From the NCBI GenBank assembly GCA_001305055.1, contig BBZX01000004.1, positions 62,001 to 126,000 on the forward strand: a DNA stretch of 64,000 bases, read 5' to 3'. The first letter of the stretch is position 1. Every line of letters begins with the position of its first letter. Under the pieces are notes generated by a model that was given only the letters and a program-made list of their open reading frames with translations, was not told the DNA's origin and did no database searches. The stretch comes from Clostridia bacterium UC5.1-1C12. Lineage in GTDB: Bacteria > Bacillota_I > Bacilli_A > Erysipelotrichales > Erysipelotrichaceae. This document shows, piece after piece, positions 17,081-27,646 of the stretch. The position numbers and the translations under genes are program-made.

Positions 17081-17794
17081 ATGCATACAAATAAAAATAC
17101 CTTTATATGAAAAAATTTACCATGACCTGCGGGAGAAGATTCAGACTGATTATTATAAAGCCGGTGAAATCATTCCTACGGAACAAGAACTCATGAACCT
17201 TTACCATGTATCAAGAGTCACCGTCAGAAAAGCCACTGACAGGCTTGTCGAGGCGGACCTGCTGACTAGGAAGCCCGGTTATGGAACAGTTGTCAAGGAA
17301 CGATTTTCACTAATAAAACAGTCGAATACCGGGGCTTCAATGAAGAAATGAAATCGCATGGCCGCGCTGCCAGCACAAAAGTTACAGCCTTTTCCATCAT
17401 CAGCTGTGATAATTGCCACGCCAGCATCTTAGGCATTGAACCGAATGACCAAGTTTATCATTTTATTCGGCACCGTTATGGAGATGGCATTCTGCTGCAG
17501 ATCGAAGAATCGTATATGCCGGTAAAAATTTTCCCTGACCTTTCGATACAATGGCTAGAAAACAGTAAGTTTGATTATATCCGCAAATGCGGGTATACCA
17601 TCGATTTTGCCATGCATCTGACTACTCCTATCCTGCCGGATACGGAAACCGCAGCAAAATTTGACCTTGATCCACTGACTCCCATCATAAAAATTAATAA
17701 TACTACATTTACGATTGAGGGCATGGTTGTCGATTATACGGAACAATATCTCAATTCACCCAAGTATCAGCTGCAGTATATGAAGAAGAAATAA
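17081..17794 (+). CDS. GntR/HutC family regulator with UTRA domain, frameshifted
   Basis: Two open segments form one regulator of about 238 residues. The N-terminal winged helix contains IPLYEKIYHDLREKI and IPTEQELMNLYHVSRVTVRKA. The C-terminal part (from about residue 85) is a UTRA effector domain ending YLNSPKYQLQYMKKK. I place the start at ATG 17081 because GAGGTG lies seven bases upstream. One A must then be removed from the AAAAA at 17093-17097, giving MHTNKIPLYEK. Near 17311-17318 one base must be added, giving NKTVEYRGFNEEM. It is divergent from the PTS/sulfatase operon and probably represses it until a sugar phosphate binds the UTRA domain. Confidence 0.88.
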
Positions 17795-17800
17795 AACAAA

Positions 17801-17841
17801 AAGAGCAAACAGATTCAAGTTAAATCTGTTTGTTCTTTTTT
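17801..17841 (+). terminator. Intrinsic terminator of the GntR regulator gene
   Basis: A 14-bp stem (AAGAGCAAACAGAT with ATCTGTTTGTTCTT, one G-T pair) is followed by a T run. Confidence 0.88.
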
Positions 17842-18106
17842 ATCATAGTTTGCCGTTTACTTTACCAATGCAATGAATATCCATTTCATCATTATCCAAT
17901 GGCGTTACTTACTTCAATGAAAACAACATAAAAAATACAGAAATACCAATTATTAAGGTTACCCTATATTTTTAAATATTGATAATTAATTCAATGTGAT
18001 TCTCAATCTTAAAGTATCAGGTCAAGGGCAAAACCCCGATTTCAAAATCATCATTAATTTAAGTGAATGACTAAGTTAAATAATGCTATGTTTTTCTAAT
18101 CCCCAT
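17842..18106. other. Gene-free stretch, possible gene remnant
   Basis: AT-rich, with stops in all frames. On the minus strand a short segment near 17852-17913 reads LDNDEMDIHCIGKVNGKL before a stop. It looks protein-like, but it has no start and is too short to identify. I see nothing else. Confidence 0.3.
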
Positions 18107-18151
18107 TCAAAAAGCAGTGAAACAAATACCCGCGTATCTATTTCACTGCTT
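18107..18151 (-). terminator. Intrinsic terminator of the amidase gene
   Basis: On the minus strand AAGCAGTGAAA and TTTCACTGCTT form an 11-bp stem, followed by TTT. Confidence 0.8.
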
Positions 18152-18170
18152 CTTATTTATTTAAGACTCA

Positions 18171-19472
18171 TTAACCCTGCCAGAGCGGTGAACGATAAAT
18201 ACCATAAGAATTGATCCAGCAGCCATCGACTGACTGATTATAGACCATCTTGCCTTCACCATCGACATAATACCAGCGGCCTTCAGTGGTTGCAATCCAT
18301 AGATTTGTTCCCATGCGCCCTTTGCCGTCCATATAGAACCAATTGGCACCGGAAGCAATCCATTTAGAAACCGCCATTGTGCCATCTTCATTGTAATAAT
18401 ACCAATAACCATCAACAGCCTGATACCAGCCAACTACCGGTGATTCAGGAATAATCAGGTCATCATAAGCTTCTTGAATTTTTGTCAGGAATTCATCCCA
18501 GCGATCCTCGCCGATAATAACATTCGGACAATTTTTTCCTGACCAGTCACGGTGCATTTTTACCGCATCAATATCAAGGTGCAGATCCGCAAGCAGATGA
18601 GCCACTAACTGTACCGTATTGTCAAAAGCCTTGTTGAAATCACCATCACTGTTTTCACAGATCTCAATAGCAATTGAATCACCATTACCCGTAGACATAC
18701 CGTCACCTGCATGATATGCAATCTCATTCAATGGCATACTTTGAATAATCTGATGATCATCGACGGTAAAATGCCATGAAGATACAGTCTTATTGTTCGG
18801 ATTACTCTGCAAATCAGCATGACGCTGAGCATCTGATCCTTCATTTTTATTTGCTGTGTTATGTATCGTAATATACTTAGGAATCATTGTATAGCCCGGC
18901 CGGCGATTATCTGAATAATTGATAATCTGTGTTTTATAAGCCACACCTTCGATTTCAGGATCTGCATATTCACCAATCGTGTTATCAAAAACAGCTTGAC
19001 CTAATTCAGCTTCAAACCATCCCTGATACGTTCCATCATCAATATACAGCCAATCAAAGGCTTTTTTAGTAATCCTATACTGACCCTGCGGCAATGTAGT
19101 GCCGTTTTTATACTCATCCTCGTCAAAAGGATCAGAATACAGCTCTTTATCCATATACAAAGTCAGGGAATCATTGTTCATATCGACAATTTCCTTTACT
19201 TCCACATATGGATATTTATAAAGCCACTGTTCCTCACCATCTGCTTCTACTTTATAAAAGTTGTTATGTCTTTCATAAGACATATAAACACCAGTCTCAA
19301 GCTCAGATGTTTTATCACTGTCCAGATCCGCGTCCTTATTCAATTCAGCCGGTTCACTGACATTAATGATCCAAACACCCTCTCGCTGATACTCCTCGGC
19401 TTTTATCGGCTGCATCGTGAAGGAAAATACACATGTCAGACACAATAAAAGAATACAAAATCTTTTCTTCAT
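18171..19472 (-). CDS. Secreted N-acetylmuramoyl-L-alanine amidase with choline-binding-type repeats
   Basis: The 433-residue protein starts with a signal peptide (MKKRFCILLLCLTCVFSF, cleavage near KAEE). A region of about 130 residues that may be SH3-like follows. An amidase-2 domain (about 190-335) has zinc-site residues in ITIHNTANK, HAGDG and HRDWSGKNCPN. The C-terminal 85 residues are about four choline-binding-type repeats (GYWYYYNEDGTM, ANWFYMDGKGRM, GRWYYVDGEGKM). It should cut the bond between MurNAc and the stem peptide while held to the wall by choline. That suits the phosphocholine operon at 6.4-10.6 kb. It probably acts in wall turnover or cell separation. A GGGAGG ribosome binding site supports the start. 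Single gene. Confidence 0.93.
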   Translation of the reverse strand: MKKRFCILLLCLTCVFSFTMQPIKAEEYQREGVWIINVSEPAELNKDADLDSDKTSELETGVYMSYERHNNFYKVEADGEEQWLYKYPYVEVKEIVDMNNDSLTLYMDKELYSDPFDEDEYKNGTTLPQGQYRITKKAFDWLYIDDGTYQGWFEAELGQAVFDNTIGEYADPEIEGVAYKTQIINYSDNRRPGYTMIPKYITIHNTANKNEGSDAQRHADLQSNPNNKTVSSWHFTVDDHQIIQSMPLNEIAYHAGDGMSTGNGDSIAIEICENSDGDFNKAFDNTVQLVAHLLADLHLDIDAVKMHRDWSGKNCPNVIIGEDRWDEFLTKIQEAYDDLIIPESPVVGWYQAVDGYWYYYNEDGTMAVSKWIASGANWFYMDGKGRMGTNLWIATTEGRWYYVDGEGKMVYNQSVDGCWINSYGIYRSPLWQG

Positions 19473-19615
19473 TTTTCTGCCTCCCTAGTTATAAAGTTTA
19501 ACACGAAATATGTAGAAAAAAATGTTATTTTTTGTGATTAGGAGATACTGGTAATTTTTAACATTCCATAGCACAAACAATTCTGAATTACAATTATTTT
19601 ATTAAAAAACTTATT

Positions 19616-19624
19616 TGATATAAT
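19616..19624 (+). promoter_or_regulatory. Extended -10 promoter of the small gene at 19713
   Basis: TGATATAAT is an extended -10 element with a perfect TATAAT. No convincing -35 box is seen. Confidence 0.45.
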
Positions 19625-19712
19625 ATTTTTGGAAAGATCAAAGCAAATGCTATGATCATTACATTCATAATGTTTGATTCAATGTTATTGTATATGCAGG
19701 AGGAACAGGAAT

Positions 19713-19910
19713 ATGCAAAATAAAGAAGAATTGATCAACTTACTTAACTGCTTACGTCAGGGTATCGATGAAGGAGAGCTTCATCAATTAAAAGAAAGGG
19801 AGTCACGCTTGATTTCTCAGGCATGTCATTGTGGATTCATTGAAAGTGATCTTCAGCTTACGCCGATCGGTTTAAATTATCTGCAAAATAATTCAGCCTG
19901 CTTCAATTAA
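19713..19910 (+). CDS. Small conserved-looking protein of unknown function
   Basis: The 65-residue cytoplasmic protein starts MQNKEELINLLNCLRQGIDE. It is acidic and mostly helical, then shows CHCGFIESDLQLTPIGLNYL, a pattern resembling the tail of a short winged-helix or 'hydrolase-like' DNA-binding fold (xLTxxGxxxL). GGAGGAACAGGAAT precedes the ATG; an earlier in-frame ATG at 19674 lacks a ribosome binding site. It has its own promoter (TGATATAAT) and a very strong terminator, so it is very probably a real single-gene unit. Two Cys in CHC could bind metal, but no full site is visible. Function unknown. Confidence 0.65.
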   Translation: MQNKEELINLLNCLRQGIDEGELHQLKERESRLISQACHCGFIESDLQLTPIGLNYLQNNSACFN

Positions 19911-19918
19911 TTATCAAG

Positions 19919-19977
19919 AAAAGACTATGAACCTTAAGAGTGATGTGTGATTTCACTTTTAATTCATAGTCTTTTTT
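19919..19977 (+). terminator. Strong intrinsic terminator after the small gene
   Basis: AAAAGACTATGAA and TTCATAGTCTTTT are perfectly complementary, with an inner TTAAGAGTGA/TCACTTTTAA stem and a T run. Confidence 0.9.
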
Positions 19978-20210
19978 CAGAAATTAGCTATGCCCTTATT
20001 CTGCATAATCGGATTGATAAAATATGATTTCTCGAAACGATTCCGATCTGATAGGTGTCTGCGTCCATTTTTTCTGTTCCAAAGATCCATCCGCTGTAAT
20101 TCTTCGATTCAAAAACATAAATTGCTCTTTTTGAATGAAGATAGAAAAAATAGCAGGAGTATGGTAAAATAGAAAAAGTTAAAAACTTAGTTTTGAAAGG
20201 ATATGTAGAT

Positions 20211-20874
20211 ATGAAGTCATCAGGAAACAGTAATTATAATGTTTGGGATTACTTATGGTATGCATTATACGCTTTTGCCGGTTTGGGTTTAGAAATTCTA
20301 TTATTAAGTTTTGTAGAACCTATGTTTTTAGGCAAAGCGAGTGACTATGACCTCATGCAAAATGTTATCCACTGGATTTTGACAATTATTTGTTGGGCTG
20401 TAATTATTGTTTGGCTTATAAAGAGTTCTCAAAAGAAATTAAATTACAATATTATAAATAATAATAAGTATCTGTGAAAGGGTTGGCTATCAGTTTAATT
20501 TTGATTATTGCTTGTATTCTTCTAAATGTTTATGACTGGGGAACTTTGAAAATTTTCGGAGAATTTAGCAAAAAAGGTATTGTAGAATTTGTTTTTCAAT
20601 ACCTTTATTATATATTCGAAGTTGGATTAGTATATTTGATAGTTGTATTCGGTCAAAAATTTATCGAATCATTGATAAAGAGAAGAAGCTGTATACCTTT
20701 TGGAGGAATTATATTATGCTGCACATGGGGGCAATCCATATTTTATCACAAGGAAGTGTCGTTACAGGATTAGGTGTAATGGTATTTGCACTTATGTATG
20801 GAATGATGTATTTAGTTTTGAATAGAAATACAAAATTGTCTTTCCTTGCTATGCTGTCAGCATTTATAATTTAA
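20211..20874 (+). CDS. Membrane protein, possibly CPBP (Abi)-like, two frameshifts
   Basis: Three segments in different frames join to about 222 residues with six or seven membrane helices. The start MKSSGNSNYNVWDYLWYALY at 20211 has AAAGGA upstream. A lost base near 20472-20476 joins NNNKYL to VKGLAISLILIIAC. A second near 20713-20718 restores GGIILLLHMGAIHILSQG. The last segment resembles the C-terminal part of CPBP-family intramembrane metalloproteases (GxxH followed by a Gly-rich helix). I do not see the EExxxR motif, so the assignment is weak and the protein may be inactive or unrelated. A promoter with an extended -10 (TATGGTAAAAT) lies at about 20160. Confidence 0.6.
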
Positions 20875-20935
20875 CTAGATCCAGAATGCAGAATTTAAAA
20901 ACTAAATAACCGCTGCCCTCACAGCGGCACAACCG

Positions 20936-20969
20936 AGCAGGAAATCTTGAAAAGAACTTCCTGCTTTTT
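20936..20969 (+). terminator. Intrinsic terminator after the 20211 gene
   Basis: AGCAGGAA and TTCCTGCT form an 8-bp stem, followed by TTTT. A short CCGCTG/CAGCGG hairpin precedes it. Confidence 0.75.
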
Positions 20970-21081
20970 CTTTTACCAAAATCAAAAAGGATATCCTATG
21001 CGAGAAATCACACACATCCATTAAGATCACCGCTGACTTTAATAAATTCTTTAAGTATTCATCACACAAACAATATCATAC

Positions 21082-22664
21082 TCATTCATTTTCTGACAGC
21101 ATTTCTGCATACTGTACCAGTTCTTCATCGCTCAGCAACAGCTGATGCTGCCATCCCATTAATACATGACGGGCATTGAGATGTCTGCCTAACTCTGAAT
21201 AGTATCGATCATTTAGGCAGTCACCAACAGCCAAGCCACTTATAAAATCAAGAGAACATACCGCTTGAAGAGGATCGTCAGCATCAACACCCTCACCATA
21301 TTCTGAACCAAGCCGCAGCTGTGCATAGCTCTCATCCTGCTGTATCATAAATATTAAATCTTTTGCCTGATAGCTGATAATAAGATCACCATAAATAGGA
21401 TCAGTAACTGATGCTGTATAAGTAAACCCATCTTTCGTATAACCAATCTGCATAAGATAGCTGTCAAGATCGGTCACGTTACCCAGCATCGGTTTATCCA
21501 CATTTACTACAGGATAAAGTTCAGACAGCTGGTCAGTGAAACGCTTTTCTTTTTCACTGATTAAGAAAGCTCTGACATCACTCATCGTCAGATTCATAGT
21601 ATTAAACAGCTCATCGATCTGTGTTCTTAGATCAAGATAGTTTGCTTTAGCTTCATCAAGCGTACAGCCTTCACTGTCTTGAGCATTTAAAAAATAAGTA
21701 CAGCTGACATCCTCATCCATGTTAAACTGCGATGTATCTGAAAGCAGATTATAACTGTTGATATTTTCATTATCAATAAACTGGATCGTTGTTTCATTGA
21801 TAATCACTTTAGGCGCTGCTTCTCGAGTAAATTCATGTGTTTCTTCATCGTAAATAAAACCATTGATTTCAAGCTGAGCGCCAACACCACCGGCAAAAAC
21901 AGTGCTTTGCCGATAGGCAGGATTTTTTGCCTGAACCGTTTTCAGTCCATATTCTGACAGCTGCTTCGATAAGATTGCATCCTGAAAGTTAAAGCTTACC
22001 CATTCATCATTTATGCCGATAAAGCGCCCCTCTTCATTCATTGACAAGCATAGCAGAATTGTAGAGTTAGAGAGCGTCGTTAATTGTATATAATCAGTGA
22101 TTTCCTTTGGCTTTTCTGTCTTTTTCCCAAATGCCAGCATTCTTAAATAAAGCTGGAAATCATCCAATGCTTCCTCCTTTAACTGATCGGCTTTGCACAC
22201 TGCTTCTTCACACGACTGAAAAAACACGGCTTTCTTTAAAGGTTCAGCAAAAACAGCAGATAAAAAAGCTGGTATCTCAGTATATTCAATAAGCTTCGCA
22301 TCTGCCGACGCTAATTTCATGAAGGATGCCTGATCCCATTTTGCACAAGATTGTGCGCAGATCTGCTCTTCATTAAACGTAAACCGCTCACTGCTGTTAT
22401 CCGCGTATACGATCACCGCAAAGTTTTCTTTATCAGTTCTCTTTCATCAGCAGCTGATAAATCATTAAGATATTGAAGCAAGTTATGAATCTGCTTGGGA
22501 TTACGAATAATCTGTGCCGAATCCGCATCGCTGACAATGATTTTTTCAATGTCTGACGATAACGCTTTATCGAACAGCGTTGTTTTCTGAAGCGGTTCCT
22601 CTTTTATTGGCTGCTGACAGCCGGCAAGCAAGAAACATAACAGCACAAGCAAATATTTTTTCAT
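21082..22664 (-). CDS. Large lipoprotein of unknown function, frameshifted
   Basis: The joined product is about 528 residues with a type II signal peptide, MKKYLLVLLCFLLAGCQQP, and lipobox LAGC. One base restored near 22425-22432 turns ERELIKKTL into ERELIKENFAVIVYADNSSE and joins the two segments. The mature protein is acidic and mostly beta-like, with no catalytic motif I recognise. It may be a surface sensor or binding protein. The start codon overlaps the stop of the ABC-F ATPase gene (TGATG), so the two are probably translated together. The gene at 1-718 is another unassigned lipoprotein of similar general character; I could not show that they are homologous. Confidence 0.72.
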
Positions 22665-24431
22665 CAGAATTTACCTTGTTTAAAGTCTTGAATCTTCTGG
22701 TAAAGATCATTCAGATAGAGCCATCTTTCTTCCGTTTCCGCCTGTAAAGCCTCAACGCTGTCTCTTTTTGACTCAAAGTCTGAAGCAATGCAAAATCATC
22801 TGCGTGTTCCGCAATTTCATCATCGATCCGTTTCAGTTCCTCACCGATTTCCTCAAGCCGCTGATCAATACCTTCAAATTCTTTTTTCTCTTTGCTGGTC
22901 ATCTGCGGTATAGCACTTCTAACCCGCACGCCCTTTTCCTTTTCTTTCTTTTCTAAAGGCTGCCGCTTCTCTTCATAATCACTGTAACCGCCAGGATAGG
23001 AGCGTATGCTGCCATTTTCAAAAGCAAAAATCTTATCGACAACTTTATCAAGGAAGTAGCGGTCATGACTGATTGTAATCAATGCCCCGTTAAAGGTTTC
23101 CAGAAACTCTTCAAGAATAGTCAGCGTCTCAATATCAAGATCATTTGTCGGTTCATCAAAAACAGTACATTTGGTTTAGCCATCAAAATACTCAATAGAT
23201 ATAACCGCCGTTTTTCACCGCCGGATAAGCGGCTGACTTGACTCCACTGTGCCTTCGCATCAAACAAAAATTTCTCACACATCTGAGAAGCTGTGCAGAT
23301 ACCCTCCGTTGTTTCAATTGAATCTGAAATATCTGTAATGATATCAATGACACGTTTCTGCGGGTCTAATTCCTCACTCATTTGAGAAAAATAACCAATG
23401 CGCACCGTTTCACCAATCGTAATTGTTCCGCAGTCAGGCTGAAGTCTGCCAGCTAACAGATTCAGCAGTGTAGATTTACCGCTGCCATTAGGTCCAACAA
23501 TACCAATGCGGTCATTGCGCAGCAGATTATAACTAAAATCCTGAAACAGCACTTTGCCGTCAAATGCTTTTGAAAGACTCTCAATCTCAATCGTTTTCTT
23601 ACCCAGTCTTGATTCAACTGTATTTAATGATACATTGCTTTTCTGCTGAGGGCCGTTTTGTTCATTCAGTTTATTAAAACGTTCAATACGTTCACGGCTC
23701 TTTGTCGATCTGGCAAGCGCGCCTCTCGATATCCATTCAGACTCTTTACGCAGAATGGTCTGTCTCTTCCGTTCACTGGCCAATGCCATTTCTTCCTGCT
23801 GAACTTTCAGCTTTAAATAATTAGCATAACCGCCGGTAAAGGTTGAACATTGACCATGGTCTAATTCAATAATGCGGTTGCATACGCGATCAAGAAAATA
23901 CCGGTCATGGGTTACCATAAGGATATTGCCGTTATATTGCACCAGCCGCTTTTCTAACCACGTTACCATTTCTGCGTCCAAGTGGTTCGTCGGCTCATCA
24001 AGAAGCAGACAGTCACTCTCACGCATCAGCACACAGGCTAGTGCCACCCGTTTCAGCTGACCGCCGCTCAAGGTTGCAATGCTCTGATTAAGATCAACAA
24101 TTCCCAGCTTAGTAAGAATTGCTTTTACTTCATACTCCTGATGATCATCCTGTTTAGCATCTAAGCCCTCATGAACAACCTCAAAAATGGATTTATACCG
24201 ATCAAGATCAGGATTTTGGGGCAGATATAATATTTTCCTGCCGCTGCTCTTGAGAATCGTACCGCTCTCACTTGGCTCCTTATCCGCCAATATTTTTAAT
24301 AAAGTAGACTTACCGGTGCCATTTACACCGATGATACCAATCTTATCTTTATCATTGACATTTAGTGAAACATCTTTAAGAATCACTTTCTCATTAAATG
24401 TTTTATTTAGCTTATCTATTGAAATCAGCAA
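22664..24431 (-). CDS. ABC-F family ATPase, two frameshifts
   Basis: The rejoined protein of about 590 residues has two ATP-binding cassettes and no membrane segment, the ABC-F plan. Cassette 1 has Walker A GVNGTGKST and signature LSGGQLKR; cassette 2 has GPNGSGKST and LSGGEKRR. The linker is basic (ESEWISRGALARSTKSRERI). Breaks are near 23155-23162, restoring VLFLDEPTNDLD, and in the A5 run near 22766-22770, restoring the C-terminal coiled coil that ends QKIQDFKQGKF. ABC-F proteins act on ribosomes, in translation regulation or antibiotic resistance. The C-terminal coiled coil fits the Uup/YdiF-like housekeeping groups. It is followed by a lipoprotein gene with a one-base overlap. Confidence 0.9.
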
Positions 24432-24585
24432 TCAAATCACCTCTTCCAAGCTAGTATACCATAAACTGGTCATGCTTTGAAAGAAAGGGAAGATGCGGTG
24501 AATTAAATTGTAAATATTTCATTAAAAGTAACAATTTCATCTTATTTTTGATATGATTATGGAGAAATGAAGGAGAGCTGAATCT

Positions 24586-25874
24586 ATGTTTACTAAAATA
24601 CTTACAAAATTGGGCTATACAAAGGAAGAAACCAGCTGGGTACTCTATGACATCGGTAATTCCGCACAGGTATTAACGACAATGACGGTATTATTTCCAT
24701 TGCTGATTGCTTCTATCACACCGGGTGACAGCACGGTTTATGTCGGCTGGGCAAATGCTGCCTACGCTTTAATTCTTGCTTTTTTATCACCTATTCTGGG
24801 TACGATTGCTGATTATAAAGGAAAAAAGAAACGCTTCTTTAAATTTTTCCTCTACCTTGGTATCATTGCCGGTTTTCTGTTAGCCATGCCGTTCTTTGAC
24901 TGGCGTGCCTGTGTTATTTTATACGTTCTGGCAATGATCGGTTATACCGGCGCCAATATTTTCTATGACGCTTTTCTGGTGGATGTTACAACGGATGAGC
25001 GTACCCACACCGTTTCGGCTGCCGGCTATGCATGGGGATATATCGGTTCAGTTCTGCCTTTTATCATTTTCATTATCCCTTTCGCATTAGTTACTCTATT
25101 TGGCGGTGAGCTCGGTTATATCATGATCGGCGGATTTAAGCTGACAAACCGTCTGGCAATTACAATTTCCATGGTTTGTGCTGTTGCTTGGTGGTTTGCG
25201 TATTCAAGACCCATTATCCGCAATGTGCATCAAATTCATTATCACGAAGAAGTACCGCATGTAGTAAGAGAAAGCTTTAAGCGTTTATTGGCTACTTTTA
25301 AAAATTTAAGTAAAAATCGTAATGTATTCCTTTTCTGCCTTGCCTATTTTTTCTATATTGATGCGGTTAACACCGTTATCTCAATGGCTATTTCATTGGC
25401 AACGGATATGGGCATCGATCAGATTGTCTCACTGGGAGTCGTTATTTTCATCAACATTATCGCCTGTCCGGGTTCAATCATTTTCGGCCGGCTGGCGACT
25501 CGATTCGGCGGTAAAAAATGATTTTGACTGCTATCATGGGTTATCTTGTAATTGTACTGGTTGGCAGTCAGCTCTCTAAAAACGCGAACCTAATCTGGGT
25601 CGTAGGCTTCTTAGTCGGCATGTTTCAAGGCGGTATACAAGCCGTATCCCGGTCATATTATGCCCTGCTTATTCCTGAGAAGGACGATGCCAATGAATAC
25701 TTCGGCTTTTTTGAAATCTTCTCTAAATTCGCCGCAATCATCGGGCCGGTTATTATCAGTGTATTGACAATGGTTACCGGTAAACCGGAAATTGCTATTC
25801 TCGGTCTGATTCCATTGATGGTTTTAGGCACAATCTTCTTATTGATGGTAAAGGATCACGAAGTTAAAGCATAA
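24586..25874 (+). CDS. UMF1-type major facilitator transporter, frameshifted
   Basis: The joined product is about 430 residues with about 12 membrane segments. The N-terminus (EETSWVLYDIGNSAQVLTTM) and the loop LGTIADYKGKKKRFF are typical of the Atg22/UMF1 branch of the major facilitator superfamily, which includes vacuolar amino-acid effluxers and many bacterial proteins of unknown substrate. The two segments meet at the A run 25513-25518. With seven A instead of six, FGGKK continues as MILTAIMGYLVIVLVGSQL. It has AAGGAGAG before the ATG, its own promoter and a terminator. It is divergent from the ABC-F gene. Substrate unknown. Confidence 0.88.
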
Positions 25875-25884
25875 AATTTCATGA

Positions 25885-25935
25885 GGCTGTGACTGTAAGA
25901 GAAAATAAAAAATCTCTGAAAGCCACAGCTTTTTA
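25885..25935 (+). terminator. Intrinsic terminator of the UMF1-type transporter gene
   Basis: GGCTGTG/CACAGCT plus an inner AGAGA/TCTCT stem, followed by TTTTT. Confidence 0.7.
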
Positions 25936-25937
25936 TT

Positions 25938-26408
25938 ATGCTTCCCGGTGTTTTTCTTGGTACACTAATACAAATGCCGATTATAGCGCTTAATTGAATC
26001 TGCCGGCAGATTACCATTCTTTCCCCATAATTGTCACGAGAGAACGCCGTGTTATTATTGGTTCGTGTTTGCTTTAAGACTACATTTTCCTTGCTGAAAA
26101 TTTAGAAGAAATTTGCCGTAAGATAATCGCAGCAGTTTTTATAGTATGAGGCACAAACTTTTAATAAGTTCATAAAATATCTTCCTTTACCACTATCTAT
26201 TTAATCAATATATTATTTTTGATGAATTATTTTTTACATTATTTTGACAAACTCTATTTAAACCGCAGAACATTCAAATGCACCTCTTAATTATCGCTTA
26301 TTAATCTAATAAGGTCAGCAAAAAATTTTGATAAATACAGCCGCTCTCTAATTCAGTTTCATGACTGCTTACTTCCGAATTGAAAACATACTAAATTTTA
26401 CGGACATA
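25938..26408. other. Gene-free stretch of about 470 bases
   Basis: AT-rich with frequent stops. On the minus strand the part near 25950-26075 reads open for about 40 codons with a protein-like composition (RTNNNTAFSRDNYGERMVI, then CRQIQLSAIIGI) but has no start, ribosome binding site or recognisable family. It could be a decayed gene. No RNA gene or repeat was seen. Confidence 0.3.
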
Positions 26409-26439
26409 TAAAAAACCCGAAATCAAAGGATCTCAGGTT
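26409..26439 (-). terminator. Intrinsic terminator of the acyltransferase gene
   Basis: On the minus strand AACCTGA and TTCGGGTT pair (7 bp with one G-T pair), followed by TTTT. Confidence 0.6.
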
Positions 26440-27478
26440 ATTCAAATAGCTTTCTAAGCAGCGGTACCTGTTTCAGACACCATGCTGCCAAGGCACAGAA
26501 TGCAAATAAGAATATTTCATATAATACAACACTGACAAGACGGTTATTAAAATACAGAATTTCATAACGCACAACGCTCAGATGGGTATTATAAATCATA
26601 TGAACAACATAAATACCGAAGGTTGTTGCCGCAATATTGGACAGCATTTTGCCCGGCAGCCCTTTGAATTCACATTTGCTTGCCAGCGTATAGATTGTGA
26701 AAAATACCAGCACCGCCAGTATCATCGTTGGCAGGTAATAGAGATTATCCAGCATTAAATACATCTGTCCCCATGTGTTTAACTCATACAAGCCGCTGTA
26801 TACACTGAGAATCAAAATACAGGGAACTGCCAGCAGTGTCATCAGCCAGCCGCACCGCTGTACTTTAAGACTGAACACAGTCTGGGTAATTGCATAGCCT
26901 GCAAACATATAGCCGATAAAATTGCTCATAATCTGCACATCAAACCAGAAAGTAACCGTCGGTATAATTTCATAACGCACCAATACCGGCAGCAAGCCGC
27001 TGAAAAAAGCCCAGCCGATGAAGAAATAAAGCCAGTCTGCCTGCTTCATGGCGATAATGATCTTTCTTAAAAACGGCAGAATGAGATAAGCGCCTAACAG
27101 CATATAAAAATACCAGTAAGAAGTGATAATCGGTGCTTCAATAATGCGGTTGATAAAATCATGAAGATTAAATGCATTACCTTCTTCAACTAAATATATA
27201 TAGAGTGAAAATAAGAGTAAAACCGCCGCAACCTTCCCTGCTTTATAAATCAGCAGCTCCTTGTAGCTGTAATCTCTGCGCAGCAGCAGCGCTCCTGAAA
27301 TCATCAAAAAAATAGGTACCGCAATTTTACTGAAATAAAAATATGCCAGTGATAAAGCCCAGGTCAGACTGGGATTCATTCCTAAAAATACTTCTGAATT
27401 CGTATGATTGACAATTACCAGGAAACACGCCAGAATCCTTAAAATATCAAATGCATAATTATGTCCTCTTTGCTTCAT
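26438..27478 (-). CDS. Acyltransferase-3 family membrane protein
   Basis: The 346-residue protein has about ten membrane helices. Its N-terminus (YAFDILRILACFLVIVNHTN) carries the family's R and H (RxxA...xxxH). This group O-acetylates or otherwise acylates surface polysaccharides, peptidoglycan or teichoic acids from the inner face of the membrane. There is no attached SGNH hydrolase domain, so any transfer partner is encoded elsewhere. I start at ATG 27478 because AGGAGG sits just before it; a GTG at 27499 is part of the leader. It stands alone, divergent from a TPR-GGDEF gene. The acceptor polymer is unknown; a cell-wall polymer is the default guess. Confidence 0.87.
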   Translation of the reverse strand: MKQRGHNYAFDILRILACFLVIVNHTNSEVFLGMNPSLTWALSLAYFYFSKIAVPIFLMISGALLLRRDYSYKELLIYKAGKVAAVLLLFSLYIYLVEEGNAFNLHDFINRIIEAPIITSYWYFYMLLGAYLILPFLRKIIIAMKQADWLYFFIGWAFFSGLLPVLVRYEIIPTVTFWFDVQIMSNFIGYMFAGYAITQTVFSLKVQRCGWLMTLLAVPCILILSVYSGLYELNTWGQMYLMLDNLYYLPTMILAVLVFFTIYTLASKCEFKGLPGKMLSNIAATTFGIYVVHMIYNTHLSVVRYEILYFNNRLVSVVLYEIFLFAFCALAAWCLKQVPLLRKLFE

Positions 27479-27585
27479 AGTGCCTCCTATTCCTTTCACT
27501 ATAATAACCGATTTATTTCACTTTATCAATCATGCCATCAAAGATCATGAAAATCCGTACTCAAAGTTCAAAAACAACAGAAACA

Positions 27586-27594
27586 TGATATAAT
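27586..27594 (+). promoter_or_regulatory. Extended -10 promoter of the TPR-GGDEF gene
   Basis: TGATATAAT with a perfect TATAAT, about 53 bases before the start codon. The -35 match is weak. Confidence 0.5.
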
Positions 27595-27646
27595 AAAGTA
27601 CATATAAACATAACGGCAAATAGAAATGGTTACCCTGGAGGTGCAT

